Shown: in pieces, positions 16,844-25,483 of the stretch | Numbering within the stretch: the stretch's first letter is position 1 | Layout: each line of letters opens with the position of its first letter | Assembly: GCA_963788205.1 (NCBI GenBank) | Contig: CAWBGG010000005.1 | Span: 62,001-126,000, forward strand | Source of the DNA: CAVVMA01 sp963788205 | Lineage (GTDB): Bacteria > Desulfobacterota > Binatia > Binatales > Binataceae | Direction: 5' to 3' | Length of the DNA: 64,000 nt | Notes under the pieces: model-generated | Told to the model about the DNA's origin: nothing | Database searches by the model: none | What the model saw: the letters and a program-made list of their open reading frames with translations, nothing else | Translations under genes and position numbers: made by a program

Positions 16844-17610
16844 AGCAACCCTTTCGCACGACGATCGAAGCGGGAATCGCCGAGCTTGTGATCGATCATC
16901 CGCCGGTCAACGCGCTCGACAGCGCCGGATGGCACGCGCTGGCCGGCGAAATCGAAACGCTCGGCCGCGATGCGAACGTCAAGGTGATCGTGATTCGCGC
17001 CGAGGGGCGCGGCTTCTGCGCCGGCGTGGATATCAAGGAGCTGGCGGCGCATCCGGAGAAGATCGTCGCGGTCAACGCCGGATGCCACGCCGTCTGCCGC
17101 ACGATCCATCGCAATCCGCTGCCGGTGATCGCGGCCGTGCACGGATTCGTGCTCGGCGGCGGAATCGGCATCTGCGGAGCGGCCGATATCGTGCTCGCGG
17201 CCGACGACGCGAGCTTCGGCGTGCCCGAAATCGATCGCGGCGCGATGGGCGGCGGGGCGCATCTGCAGCGGCTCTTTCCGGTGCAAAAAGTGCGGCATAT
17301 GTACTTCACCGGCGATTCGATCGCCGCGGCCGAGGCCTACCGGCTGGGCGCGCTGGAGCGCGTGGTGCCGCGCGACCAGTTGCGCGCGGCGGCGCTCGAA
17401 ATCGCGCGCAAGATCGCCGCCAAGAGCACGGCGATGATCAAGCTTGCCAAGGAATCGCTCAACGGAATCGAAGACGGCAACCTCGAGGACAAATATCGAT
17501 GGGAGCAGGGCTTCACTCTGCAGGCCTACACCAGCTCCGATTCGAGCGAGACTCGCAAGGCCTTTGTCGAGAAGCGCGACGCGCGCTTTCCCTCCGGCAG
17601 CGGAGCGTAA
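16840..17610 (+). CDS. Enoyl-CoA hydratase family, EchA20-like ring hydrolase
   Basis: A 256-residue crotonase-fold protein. EchA20 hydrolytically opens ring D of the HIEC-CoA intermediate just before IpdAB acts. The oxyanion-hole strands are seen as EGRGFCAGVDIKEL (about 53-66) and HGFVLGGGIGICGAADIVLA (about 101-120), with FGVPEIDRG following. The start overlaps the ipdC stop by 4 bases, and an acyl-CoA dehydrogenase starts 4 bases after the stop. Assignment to EchA20 rests mainly on its place in the ipd cluster. A generic enoyl-CoA hydratase is possible. Confidence 0.8.
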   Translation: MKQPFRTTIEAGIAELVIDHPPVNALDSAGWHALAGEIETLGRDANVKVIVIRAEGRGFCAGVDIKELAAHPEKIVAVNAGCHAVCRTIHRNPLPVIAAVHGFVLGGGIGICGAADIVLAADDASFGVPEIDRGAMGGGAHLQRLFPVQKVRHMYFTGDSIAAAEAYRLGALERVVPRDQLRAAALEIARKIAAKSTAMIKLAKESLNGIEDGNLEDKYRWEQGFTLQAYTSSDSSETRKAFVEKRDARFPSGSGA

Positions 17611-17614
17611 CGAG

Positions 17615-18757
17615 ATGGATTTTGCGCTGACGCCGGATCAGGAAAAGATCCGCGAGACCGCCGAGAGCCTGCTCCGCGGCGCGAGCCGCTCCGCCGCGGT
17701 GCGCGCCGCGAGCGAGACCGACGCGGGCTACGACCCGCAATTGTGGAAACACCTCGCGCAGGAACTTGGATGGTGCGCGACTCACATTCCGGAAAAATAC
17801 GGCGGCCTCGAGCTCGGATGGGTGGAGCTCGCGTTGCTGATGGAACAGATGGGCCGCCGGCTGCTCTGCGCACCGTTCTTTGCCACCGTATGCCTGGCCG
17901 CGACCGCGCTGATCGAGACCGCCAGCGAAGCGGCCCGGCGCCGATACCTGCCTGAGATCGCGGCGGGTAAGCTGGTCGCGACGATCGCGCTCGGCGAATC
18001 GGGAATCGATTGGAACCTCGGCGCGATTGGCGCTGCGGCCACGCCAGTCGCCGGGGGCTACGTCCTGAACGGGAGCTTCCGCCATGTTCCCGACGGCGCG
18101 CACGCTGCGTTGATCCTCGTGGCGGCGCGACTCCCAGGCGCCAATACGCCCGGCCTGTTCGCGATTTCCGCCGACGCACCCGGAGTCAGTCGTATCGCGC
18201 TCAAAACTATCGACGCCACGCGACGGCTGGCCGAAGTGAAACTCAAAGACGTGCGGCTCGCGCCGGATGCGCTAATCGCCGAAGGTGCACGCGTGACCGA
18301 GGGCCTGACGCGCACCGCGGCGCTGGCCGCGATCGCGCTGGCGGCCGAGCAACTCGGCGGCGCGCAACAGTGCCTGGACATGACGCTCGCCTATGTCAGC
18401 GAGCGCGTGCAATTCGGCCGGCAAATCGCTTCGTTCCAGGCGGTGAAACATCGATGCGCCCAGATGATGGTGCAAATCGAGGCGGCGCGTTCGGCGGTCT
18501 ACGGCGCAGCGTGCGTCGCCGCGGCCGCGCCGGCCACCGATACGCTCGCGATTGAGTCCGCGTGCGCGAAAACCCTCGCTTCTGAGACGTTTTTCTTTTG
18601 CGCCCAGGAAGCAATCCAACTTCACGGCGGCGTCGGCTTCACCTGGGAATATGATCCTCATCTCTACTTCAAGCGTGCGCAGGCCAGCTCTGCGTGGCTC
18701 GGCGCGCCCGACGCGTTGCGCGAGCGGGTCGCCGCCGCGATCCTCGATCGCGCGTGA
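17615..18757 (+). CDS. Acyl-CoA dehydrogenase, IpdE-type subunit
   Basis: A 380-residue acyl-CoA dehydrogenase. It starts MDFALTPDQEKIRETAESLLRG, has the mid-domain ALGESGIDWN and ends with SERVQFGRQIASFQAVKHRCAQ and QLHGGVGFTWEYDPHLYFKRA. With the next gene it forms an adjacent pair, like the heterotetrameric IpdE1-IpdE2 dehydrogenase that oxidises a C/D-ring-derived acyl-CoA. In such pairs one subunit carries the catalytic Glu and both share FAD. I could not decide which subunit this is, so no symbol is given. Confidence 0.83.
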   Translation: MDFALTPDQEKIRETAESLLRGASRSAAVRAASETDAGYDPQLWKHLAQELGWCATHIPEKYGGLELGWVELALLMEQMGRRLLCAPFFATVCLAATALIETASEAARRRYLPEIAAGKLVATIALGESGIDWNLGAIGAAATPVAGGYVLNGSFRHVPDGAHAALILVAARLPGANTPGLFAISADAPGVSRIALKTIDATRRLAEVKLKDVRLAPDALIAEGARVTEGLTRTAALAAIALAAEQLGGAQQCLDMTLAYVSERVQFGRQIASFQAVKHRCAQMMVQIEAARSAVYGAACVAAAAPATDTLAIESACAKTLASETFFFCAQEAIQLHGGVGFTWEYDPHLYFKRAQASSAWLGAPDALRERVAAAILDRA

Positions 18758-18767
18758 GGGTTGGCCG

Positions 18768-19964
18768 ATGCGCCTTGAGTTCTCCGCCGAAGACGAGCAC
18801 TTCCGCCGCGAAGTCGCGGACTGGATGCGCGCGCATCTGAGCGGCAAGTTCGATAGCCTCCGCCAGGACGCCGGCGGCGGCGGCTACGACGACGCGAATG
18901 TCGAACTGCGAAAAGCCTGGGAGCGCGAGCTTGCGGCCGGCAAGTGGACCTGCGTGGGATGGCCCGAGCAATACGGCGGGCGCGGACTCTCGATCAATCG
19001 GCAAGTGATCTTCCATGAGGAATACGCGCGCGCCGGCGGTCCCGGCCGCGTGGGCCATATTGGCGAGGGCTTGATTGGCCCGACGCTGATCACCTTTGGC
19101 ACCGAGGCCCAGAAAAATCGCTTTCTGCCCCCAATCGTGGCCGGCGCCGAGTTCTGGTGCCAGGGTTACTCCGAGCCGGGCGCAGGCTCCGATCTCGCCA
19201 ACGTGCAGACCAAAGCGTATCGCGATTCGGCCGGCGGCGAATGGATTGTCGAGGGGCAGAAGGTCTGGACTTCGCTCGCGCACGAATCGGACTGGATATT
19301 CGCGCTGGTACGCAGCGAGCCCGGTTCAGCCGGCAGCCGCGGCCTCTCTTTCCTGCTCATCCCGCTCGATCAGCCGGGTATCGAAATCCGTCCCATCCGC
19401 CAGCTCACCGGCACCGCGGAATTCAACGAAGTGTTCTTCAACGGCGCGCGCACCGCCGCCGACAATATCGTCGGACAACCCGGCGGCGGCTGGACGATCG
19501 CAATGGGGCTGTTGAGCTTCGAGCGCGGCGTGTCGACGCTCGGCCAGCAGATGCTGTTTGCGCGCGAGCTGGAGCTGGTGGCGAAGACCGCACGGGACAA
19601 CGGCGCCGCGCGCAACCCGGCGATCCGCCAGCGGATCGCACGGTCCTGGATGGGCCTCAAGGTGATGCGCTACAACGCGCTGCGAACGCTCTCGCGATCG
19701 CAGGACGCGATGCTGGCGCGCGAGGCGCTGATGTACAAGTACTACTGGTCCAACTGGCATCGCGAGCTGGGCAAGCTGGCGATGGACGTGCTCGGGCCGG
19801 ATGCCGACGTCGTTACCGGCGATCCGGCGCGCGCGCGCCTGCAGCGGCTGTTCCTGTTCAGCCGCGCCGATACGATCTACGCCGGCACCAACGAAATCCA
19901 GCTCAATATCATCTCGGAGCGCGCGCTTGGGATGCCGCGCGAGTGGCGCCCCGAGCGCAAGTAA
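18768..19964 (+). CDS. Acyl-CoA dehydrogenase, partner of the preceding subunit
   Basis: A 398-residue acyl-CoA dehydrogenase starting MRLEFSAEDEHFRREVADWM. FAD-binding segments are FWCQGYSEPGAGSDLANVQT (about 126-145) and QKVWTSLAHESDW, and the C-terminus has FSRADTIYAGTNEIQLNIISERALGMPR. It begins 10 bases after its partner. The side-by-side arrangement of two different dehydrogenases is typical of steroid degraders, where they work as an alpha2beta2 enzyme. The long frame open upstream of 18768 is only the GC-rich shadow of the previous gene. Confidence 0.83.
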   Translation: MRLEFSAEDEHFRREVADWMRAHLSGKFDSLRQDAGGGGYDDANVELRKAWERELAAGKWTCVGWPEQYGGRGLSINRQVIFHEEYARAGGPGRVGHIGEGLIGPTLITFGTEAQKNRFLPPIVAGAEFWCQGYSEPGAGSDLANVQTKAYRDSAGGEWIVEGQKVWTSLAHESDWIFALVRSEPGSAGSRGLSFLLIPLDQPGIEIRPIRQLTGTAEFNEVFFNGARTAADNIVGQPGGGWTIAMGLLSFERGVSTLGQQMLFARELELVAKTARDNGAARNPAIRQRIARSWMGLKVMRYNALRTLSRSQDAMLAREALMYKYYWSNWHRELGKLAMDVLGPDADVVTGDPARARLQRLFLFSRADTIYAGTNEIQLNIISERALGMPREWRPERK

Positions 19965-19981
19965 AGCAGGAGCGGCACGCA

Positions 19982-20770
19982 ATGGCGATTCCACCACCTC
20001 CCTACGTTCCCGGCCACGGCCTGCTTGAAGGCAAGTCGGTCCTGATCACGGCCGCGGCCGGCTCGGGAATCGGGTTTGCCACCGCGCGGCGCTGCGCCGA
20101 GGAGCGCTGCCGCGCGCTGATGATCTCGGATGTTCATCCGCGCCGGCTCGAGGCTGCGGTGGCCAAACTGCGCGACGAAACCGGGCTCGCCCAGGTCTAC
20201 GGCAAGCTCTGCGACGTTACGGTCGAAGAGCAGGTGCGCGCGCTGGTCGCCGAGGCCGACGAGAAGCTCGCCGAGACCGACGTGCTGGTCAATAATGCCG
20301 GACTGGGCGGCACTCGCCGGGTTGTAGAGATTACCGACGAAGAGTGGCACAAGGTCGTCGATGTCAGCCTGACCGGCACCTTCCGCATGACGCGCGCGAT
20401 GTTGCAGCGGATGCAACCGCGGCGGCGCGGCGCGATCGTCAACAATGCCTCGGTGCTCGGATGGCGCGCGCAGAAATCGCAGGCGCATTACGCCGCCGCC
20501 AAGGCGGGCGTGATGGCGCTCACGCGATGCAGCGCGATGGAGGCCGCCGAGTATGGAATCAGGATCAACGCCGTCGCGCCCAGCCTGGCGATGCACGAGT
20601 TCCTCACCAAGACCTCATCGCCGGAATTCCTCGAGCATCTAGCCAGCCGCGAAGCCTTCGGCCGCGGCGCAGAGCTATGGGAAGTCGCCAACGTGATCGT
20701 GTTCCTAGCCAGCGACTACGCCTCCTACCTGGTGGGCGAGGTAATCGCAGTGAGCAGCCAGCACCCGTAG
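19982..20770 (+). CDS. ipdF: IpdF-like short-chain dehydrogenase
   Basis: A 262-residue SDR with cofactor loop AAAGSGIGFATA, VNNAGLGGTRRVVEI, NNASVLGWRA and catalytic pair YAAAK. It resembles the SDR found in the ipd cluster of actinobacteria, which acts on the 5-hydroxy/5-oxo group of HIP-CoA. It starts 17 bases after the acyl-CoA dehydrogenase with AAAGCAGGAG upstream and is the last gene of the steroid operon. The strand changes after it. The SDR fold is certain; the IpdF role is inferred from context and overall sequence. Confidence 0.75.
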   Translation: MAIPPPPYVPGHGLLEGKSVLITAAAGSGIGFATARRCAEERCRALMISDVHPRRLEAAVAKLRDETGLAQVYGKLCDVTVEEQVRALVAEADEKLAETDVLVNNAGLGGTRRVVEITDEEWHKVVDVSLTGTFRMTRAMLQRMQPRRRGAIVNNASVLGWRAQKSQAHYAAAKAGVMALTRCSAMEAAEYGIRINAVAPSLAMHEFLTKTSSPEFLEHLASREAFGRGAELWEVANVIVFLASDYASYLVGEVIAVSSQHP

Positions 20771-20908
20771 TTTTGGCCTGACCGCGATGGGAGTTTGACC
20801 GCGGGAGCCGGGATGGGGTTGGATGAGGGCGGATAGGCGAGTATGCGGGGCCTGACAGCCGGCCTCTCGGCGCTGCTGTTCTGGCTCGGACAGGCCAGCG
20901 TTCTCGCA

Positions 20909-21955
20909 TTAGTCCTCATACTCGTAGTCGGGGTCCCTTACAGCTTTAAAACCGCCAAATTCGTAGCGGCAGATTCGATAGAAGGCCGTTCGACGTATGA
21001 TGCCGAGCGCGTCAGCATAATCGATGAACCCGATCACGTAGACCCACCATTCGGCCGCGGCGAATCCGTATTCCTGAGCCTCGTGAACTACAAAAGGGGA
21101 TACGACGGCAATCGGACAAGCGACACCGGGTTCCAGCCGGAGTCTTTCTGGAATGACGTTGTCGCCATGCTCGCGCACAAGGGGGGGCCTCATCAGCAGC
21201 GCGCCGTGATCGCCTTGGAGCGTGCAATTGCTCCGGACTATTCGGGCGTTCGTCCCGCCACGATTCACTATCTCGAACTGAACCCGCAACTTTTCGCCGG
21301 CCTTTGGCTTTTCTTGAAATTCTACCCGGCGGACGCTCAGGCGCGGGCGATGAGTCTGGATGAGAGCCGTGCTCGCGATTTCTGCCTGTTTTTCGATGGA
21401 CGCCCACTGCTTCCAAGCGAAGAAGGTGTAGCTCGCCCCGACTGCACACAGGATGAATTGGAGGAGCACCGATGGCGCGTACCAGGGCTCGTATTTGGCA
21501 TATTTCTGCCTTGCGGAAGCTTCTTTTTGGGCGCGTATAGCACGCAGCGCTTCGAGCAGCGCAGACTGCACGACTTCCCCTCGGGCGCGCGTATTCAGCG
21601 CTTCGAGCAGCGCGGATTGTGCGGACTGAAAGGCGGCAAGGGGGACGGTTGGTTCTTGTTGTCGTTGCTGAGTGCTTTCGGCGTTTTCTGCGGAGGGGCG
21701 CTTATGTTGATCGCGCCGAGGATTTTCTGATGAGACGCCCGCGTTTGCTGCTCCGATCAGTGATGCCAGCGCGAGGACCGGCAGGAGAATCCCTCTCACG
21801 CGGGCCACTTTTTGCCTTCCGCTTCTTTTCCGCCGCCGCCCATCCGGATCGTTGCGACGGAGGCTTGGTCCGTAGGCGCTCCGGCCCATGTTTGAAAGCG
21901 TCTGAAACCCTCGCTCAAATGCGAGTTTTAAGGCCGCCACCGCCCCCAGATTCAA
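20909..21955 (-). CDS. Membrane-anchored protein of unknown function
   Basis: Up to 348 residues. The TTG at 21955 directly abuts the preceding stop, and an ATG at 21889 is an alternative start. A basic N-terminus leads to a hydrophobic stretch ILLPVLALASLIGAANAG. Two copies of SALLEAL(N/R) lie near 115-140, then a transmembrane segment VLLQFILCAVGASYTFFAW, then a soluble domain (RVQFEIVNRGGTNARIVRSN) that looks like an immunoglobulin-like beta sandwich. I recognise no family. It is part of a run of four or five unknown minus-strand genes. Confidence 0.6.
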   Translation of the reverse strand: MNLGAVAALKLAFERGFQTLSNMGRSAYGPSLRRNDPDGRRRKRSGRQKVARVRGILLPVLALASLIGAANAGVSSENPRRDQHKRPSAENAESTQQRQQEPTVPLAAFQSAQSALLEALNTRARGEVVQSALLEALRAIRAQKEASARQKYAKYEPWYAPSVLLQFILCAVGASYTFFAWKQWASIEKQAEIASTALIQTHRPRLSVRRVEFQEKPKAGEKLRVQFEIVNRGGTNARIVRSNCTLQGDHGALLMRPPLVREHGDNVIPERLRLEPGVACPIAVVSPFVVHEAQEYGFAAAEWWVYVIGFIDYADALGIIRRTAFYRICRYEFGGFKAVRDPDYEYED

Positions 21956-22312
21956 TCAGCGCTGCTTATATTCATCAACCGTCTTCTGGCTGAGGAACCA
22001 ACCCTGATCAACGCACGCAGCGGCGACGCCGTCCCAGCCATGAAACGTATCCGCAAGACCCAGGATGCGTGCTCTGGCCTCGGCTGGCTGTATCCCCTCG
22101 GACTTAGCCAACTCGTCGATTGTGTTCTCGGTAACTTCAGCGGCCTCGGCCAGAGCATTTGAATCCGAAGCGTGTAGTTGCTGAACCATCAGGCCGGCAC
22201 AGAAAATCTTCAATGTTCTCATTTGTTCACTGGCCGAAGCGCCGCCAGGAGCGGTACCCAGACCGGCCAAAATAACGAATACCGTGATTCCGCAGCCTAT
22301 GAATCTGCTCAT
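21956..22312 (-). CDS. Small secreted protein of unknown function
   Basis: 118 residues from MSRFIGCGITVFVILAGLG. A signal peptide appears to end around GGASA. The mature part (MRTLKIFCAGLMVQQLHASD ... TFHGWDGVAAACVDQGWFLSQKTVDEYKQR) has two cysteines that could pair. The frame extends upstream to 22507, but the signal peptide argues for this start. No family is recognised. Its stop abuts the TTG of the next gene. Confidence 0.55.
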   Translation of the reverse strand: MSRFIGCGITVFVILAGLGTAPGGASASEQMRTLKIFCAGLMVQQLHASDSNALAEAAEVTENTIDELAKSEGIQPAEARARILGLADTFHGWDGVAAACVDQGWFLSQKTVDEYKQR

Positions 22313-22605
22313 CGGTTTCACTCCAGCGCCCTGCGGCGCATCAACATCAACTCCGAGTAGAGATCCGCCAGCGCCTTGGCCGAGAGCAGGTCCAGCCGGG
22401 TTACAGGCTGACCGGAAGTCCTCTGCGCGATCAGGCAGGTCCTGCTCGTCATTTAGACCCAGCGCCTCGGCCCGCTTCATTAGAACCTCCAGCTTTGGAC
22501 TCGGCAATAGGCTCCCGTAACTACATCATCGGATGAGCAAGGGAAGCCCGTGATCGACCTTTTTCCGTAGCGCCGGCCTCCGCGCCGGTGATTCCTGCTG
22601 CATAT

Positions 22606-23202
22606 CTATTTTGCGAGCTTGAAGGGCGGCGTGAAACGCCCGAGGTCGAGCGGCGGCGCCAACGGTGCGGCCAGCGGGGGCTGGTAGGGACTGGATTCAA
22701 GTCCCGCCGAGGCGGCACAGGCAGCGTTGGGCTGGTTCTCGAAATTCGGGGCCAAGCACGGGCCCGAGAGGGTAGGCAGCCTGGGGCTATCCACGAACAT
22801 AGAGCAGGAGCCGACGGTCAACGGCTGCGCGGGCCTCTTAAGGAAATAAAAATAGCCGTTTGGAAAAGCCACGAAAGGGAGGGTCGCGAACTGGGCGTCC
22901 GTCGGTTCGAGCAGGAAATATTGCGTGCCCGAACAATCGCCGCTCGCAAAGAGGACGCAGCAGGTAGGCTGCCCGGTATAGTTGTAAACGGAGATGAAGC
23001 CGGTCGGGGAGATCGGCAGGGCAAGCCATTGGCCGTTAACCTCCCTGAGAGCAACGTCGCCATAGATGCTGCCCCCGGCGTCGTAAACACCGATCACCCT
23101 TTGTTTCGAATCGACCACATTGAGTGCCTGCGCGTGCGCCGGACTCCGGCCGGCGACGATGAGCAATGCCAGAAGGATTCCTATTCGGCTCGCTTCCTTC
23201 AT
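22606..23202 (-). CDS. Secreted protein of unknown function
   Basis: 198 residues with a clear signal peptide (MKEASRIGILLALLIVAGRSPAHAQ, cleavage after AHA). The mature domain opens ALNVVDSKQRVIGVYDAGGS, a beta-rich pattern. It has paired cysteines (PTCCVLFASGDCSGTQYF), as in small secreted beta proteins that describe collagen-like or tail-fibre-like attachments. The C-terminus is proline rich. It follows the zinc-ribbon gene after 6 bases on the same strand. Function unknown. Confidence 0.65.
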   Translation of the reverse strand: MKEASRIGILLALLIVAGRSPAHAQALNVVDSKQRVIGVYDAGGSIYGDVALREVNGQWLALPISPTGFISVYNYTGQPTCCVLFASGDCSGTQYFLLEPTDAQFATLPFVAFPNGYFYFLKRPAQPLTVGSCSMFVDSPRLPTLSGPCLAPNFENQPNAACAASAGLESSPYQPPLAAPLAPPLDLGRFTPPFKLAK

Positions 23203-23208
23203 CGGAAG

Positions 23209-23418
23209 CTACCTCTCGCCGGGCTTCCATTCGTGGCCGCAGTTCAGACAGGTGATGACGATCTTGCGGCCGCCGATCAGACCGCCCAAGAGCCCGACCG
23301 GCCCGAGCAGTACGCCGCCCGCCGCTGCCCTTTTCAGGCTGAAGCCTTTCTTGTTTGCGGTGAGTTGGTCCGAGCCGCATGAGGGACAAGTGAGGCGGTC
23401 GTCTTCGTCGTCTGCCAT
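23209..23418 (-). CDS. Zinc-ribbon protein with glycine-rich hydrophobic segment
   Basis: 69 residues. Two zinc knuckles, CPSCGSDQ at 11-18 and CLNCGHEW near the C-terminus, flank a hydrophobic Gly-rich stretch (AAAGGVLLGPVGLLGGLIGG). This matches a common class of small zinc-ribbon membrane-associated proteins of unknown role. It is probably co-transcribed with the secreted protein just downstream. Confidence 0.7.
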   Translation of the reverse strand: MADDEDDRLTCPSCGSDQLTANKKGFSLKRAAAGGVLLGPVGLLGGLIGGRKIVITCLNCGHEWKPGER

Positions 23419-23612
23419 TTTACAAACCTACCCGTTAGGTCAAATTTACCCGCATCGCCGGTCAGCCGCGAGCCGAACCCGCCGGTACTACTTCCGCCGC
23501 CGGCCCTACTTCGGAAAAGAAACCGGCACCCTTCGAGCAGCCTCAGGGCAGGCTCCGGCCGGCGCTAGGGGAGTCCGAGCCCGATTCGAAGCCCCAATCA
23601 CGGCGGCGCCAG

Positions 23613-23858
23613 TCACCGTGGGAGGTCTTCCAATCGAACGCCGCGTCCGGCCGCCAACGCCTCACGCGCTCGCGCAACCCGGCTCAGAAATCCGCGATCG
23701 TGTTCGAGGCGATAGTCGAACCATTCCTCCTCGCTTTCGAACCCGACCAGCACACCCGCCGGCTTGCCGTGCCGCGTGATCACGATTTCCTCGGACTCCG
23801 CCAGACGCAGGAATCGCGAGAGGTCGTCTTTGACTTCAGCCAGAGCCACCTGGCGCAT
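23613..23858 (-). CDS. Phd/YefM-type antitoxin, apparently orphaned
   Basis: 81 residues: MRQVALAEVKDDLSRFLRLAESEEIVITRHGKPAGVLVGF is the Phd/YefM DNA-binding fold, and EEWFDYRLEHDRGFLSRVARAREALAAG is a toxin-neutralising tail. The start at 23858 is chosen because it aligns with the family start. The longer frame overlaps the toxin remnant. The adjacent toxin gene upstream is truncated, so this copy probably protects against nothing encoded here. Confidence 0.75.
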   Translation of the reverse strand: MRQVALAEVKDDLSRFLRLAESEEIVITRHGKPAGVLVGFESEEEWFDYRLEHDRGFLSRVARAREALAAGRGVRLEDLPR

Positions 23859-24034
23859 CGGGCGTTGCGTGCCGGGCGAGCCGACGCGCCGCCTCGGCTT
23901 TCGTGACGATCGCGAGGATCTCGGCGGATTCGTGCGTGACGTCATAAAAGATTCTCACCTCACCAACCCGGAGACGATACTGTGGCCGACCCAAGCCCCG
24001 CAGGCGTTTGATCCGTAGCTTCGGGTAACCTGCT
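23836..24034 (-). pseudogene. RelE/ParE-type toxin remnant, 5' end lost
   Basis: Hand translation of the complement gives YPKLRIKRLRGLGRPQYRLR, then VGEVRIFYDVTHESAEILAI, then VTKAEAARRLARHATPDAPG and a TGA. The KRLRGLG-x-x-QYRLRVGEVRIFYDV core is typical of RelE/ParE toxins. The first 25-35 residues are missing: upstream the frame enters the palindromic element at 24035-24160 and meets a stop, with no ATG. It overlaps the antitoxin start by 23 bases, so the ancestral order was toxin then antitoxin. Confidence 0.7.
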
Positions 24035-24160
24035 AAATCGCTCCGCGTAGGTCCTTCGGCTCCGCTCCGCTCGCCTCAGGATGACACAAAAGGGGGCCCG
24101 CTCGTTTGTCATTCTTGAGCCGAGGCTTGCCGAAGGCGAAGAATCTACGCGGAGCGATTT
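24035..24160. repeat. MITE-like palindromic element
   Basis: A 126-bp element with perfect 16-bp terminal inverted repeats: AAATCGCTCCGCGTAG (24035-24050) and its complement (24145-24160). Internal complementary blocks (CAGGATGACA near 24078, TTTGTCATTCTTGA near 24106) allow a long imperfect hairpin. It has no coding capacity. It truncates a toxin gene. The design matches the repeat at 2689-2792. Confidence 0.8.
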
Positions 24161-24189
24161 GTCTGGCTTCTCAGAAGGCGGGCGGCGCT

Positions 24190-25362
24190 TCAGTTGATTG
24201 TCTTGTCGGCGCGGAGTTCTTCCAGTTGCGAGCGCTCCAGGCCCGCCTCGCGGAGGATCTCCTCGGTATGCTCGCCCAGGCGCGGCGGCGTGCGCCACAG
24301 CTTCATCGGCGTTTCCGTAAAGCGCGCGCCCGGATTCGCCACCCGCACGCGGCCGGCGTCGGGATGCTCAAACACCGTGAAGCTCTCGTTGGCGGCGATC
24401 TCCGCGTCATCAAACAAAGTGTCGTAATTGTGTACCGGACCGCAGGGAATGTCGGCATCCTCGAGCGCCTTGAGCCAATCGGCCGTGTCGCGCTCCTGGA
24501 AGACTTTCGCGAGCCCGCGCATCACGCCGCGCGCGCGTTCGACCCGGTCGGGCACGCTGGTCCACCATTCGGGATGGCCCGCGGCGGCGCACAGCCGCTC
24601 GTATTGGGCGTCGGTGAACGGCGCGATCATCAGCCATCCGTCGCGGGTCTTGAAGGGATCGAGCGAGGTGTTGCGCGGCGCCTGGCTCTTGAGCTCGTCT
24701 TCGCCGACAAAGGTGTAGCCATAGAGTGTGTCGTTGGCCGCGAACGCGACCATCGCCTCGAGCATCGGCACCCTGACGTACTGGCCGACGCCGCGGGTGC
24801 GCGCCGCGTGCAGCGCGCTGACCACGCTGAGCGCCGCCGTCATACCGCTGACCTTGTCGGCCAGCGCCATCTTAACCACCGCGGGCTGCCCGCTCTTGCC
24901 GCCCTGCACCTGCGCGATACCCGCGTATCCTTGAATGACCGGATCGTACGCCGGATGGTTGGCGAGGCGGCCCTTGGGACCGTAGCCGCAGATTGAGCAA
25001 TAGACGATTTTCGGATTGGCGCGGCGAATATCGGCGTATCCGATTCCGAGCCGATCAGCCACGCCGGGGCGATTGTTCTCGATCAGTGCGTCGGCGCGTA
25101 CCGCCAGCATCCGGACCAGGTCGCGGCCGCGTTCCTTCTTGAGGTCGATCACGACGCTGCGCTTGTTGCGGTTGAATTGCACGAAATTTGCGGACACGCC
25201 GTTCTTCTTCGGCCGTCCGACCACGCGCATCGAATCGCCCTCCGGCGGTTCGATCTTGATCACGTCGGCGCCGAGGTCGCCCAGCAGCATCGTGCAGAAC
25301 GGGCCCGATACCACCGCGGTCAAATCCAGAATCCGAAAGCCGGCTAACGGTCCTTCAGCCAT
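24190..25362 (-). CDS. CaiB/BaiF family III CoA-transferase
   Basis: A 390-residue family III CoA-transferase that moves CoA between carboxylic acids. The N-terminal RILDLTAVVSGPFCTMLLGDLGADVIKIE is diagnostic. The likely catalytic Asp is D140 in HPAYDPVIQGYAGI. NRNKRSVVIDLK and ENNRPG are also conserved. Its C-terminal end lies 30 bases from the MITE. Nothing nearby shows its substrate. A role in activating acids from lipid or steroid degradation is possible, but it is on the opposite strand, 3.4 kb from that cluster. Confidence 0.87.
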   Translation of the reverse strand: MAEGPLAGFRILDLTAVVSGPFCTMLLGDLGADVIKIEPPEGDSMRVVGRPKKNGVSANFVQFNRNKRSVVIDLKKERGRDLVRMLAVRADALIENNRPGVADRLGIGYADIRRANPKIVYCSICGYGPKGRLANHPAYDPVIQGYAGIAQVQGGKSGQPAVVKMALADKVSGMTAALSVVSALHAARTRGVGQYVRVPMLEAMVAFAANDTLYGYTFVGEDELKSQAPRNTSLDPFKTRDGWLMIAPFTDAQYERLCAAAGHPEWWTSVPDRVERARGVMRGLAKVFQERDTADWLKALEDADIPCGPVHNYDTLFDDAEIAANESFTVFEHPDAGRVRVANPGARFTETPMKLWRTPPRLGEHTEEILREAGLERSQLEELRADKTIN

Positions 25363-25483
25363 CTGCGTGTGTCCTCTCCGTCAGGTCGCTCCGCATCGGT
25401 CGCGGAGCCACGGGATCATAGGGAATAGTCGAGCGCCGCTGGTTTGGCTAGTGGGACCGGGATTGCGAACGGTAAGCCGCGAT

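Noticed and set aside
19157..19981. N-terminal extension of the ipdF-like frame
   Set aside because: The upstream part overlaps the acyl-CoA dehydrogenase in another frame; SDR homology begins at 19982, which has AGCAGGAG upstream.
20843..21730. 295-codon plus-strand frame opposite the membrane-anchored protein
   Set aside because: Both frames are open, but the minus-strand product has a signal-like segment, a transmembrane helix and abutting neighbours, which fits a real gene better.
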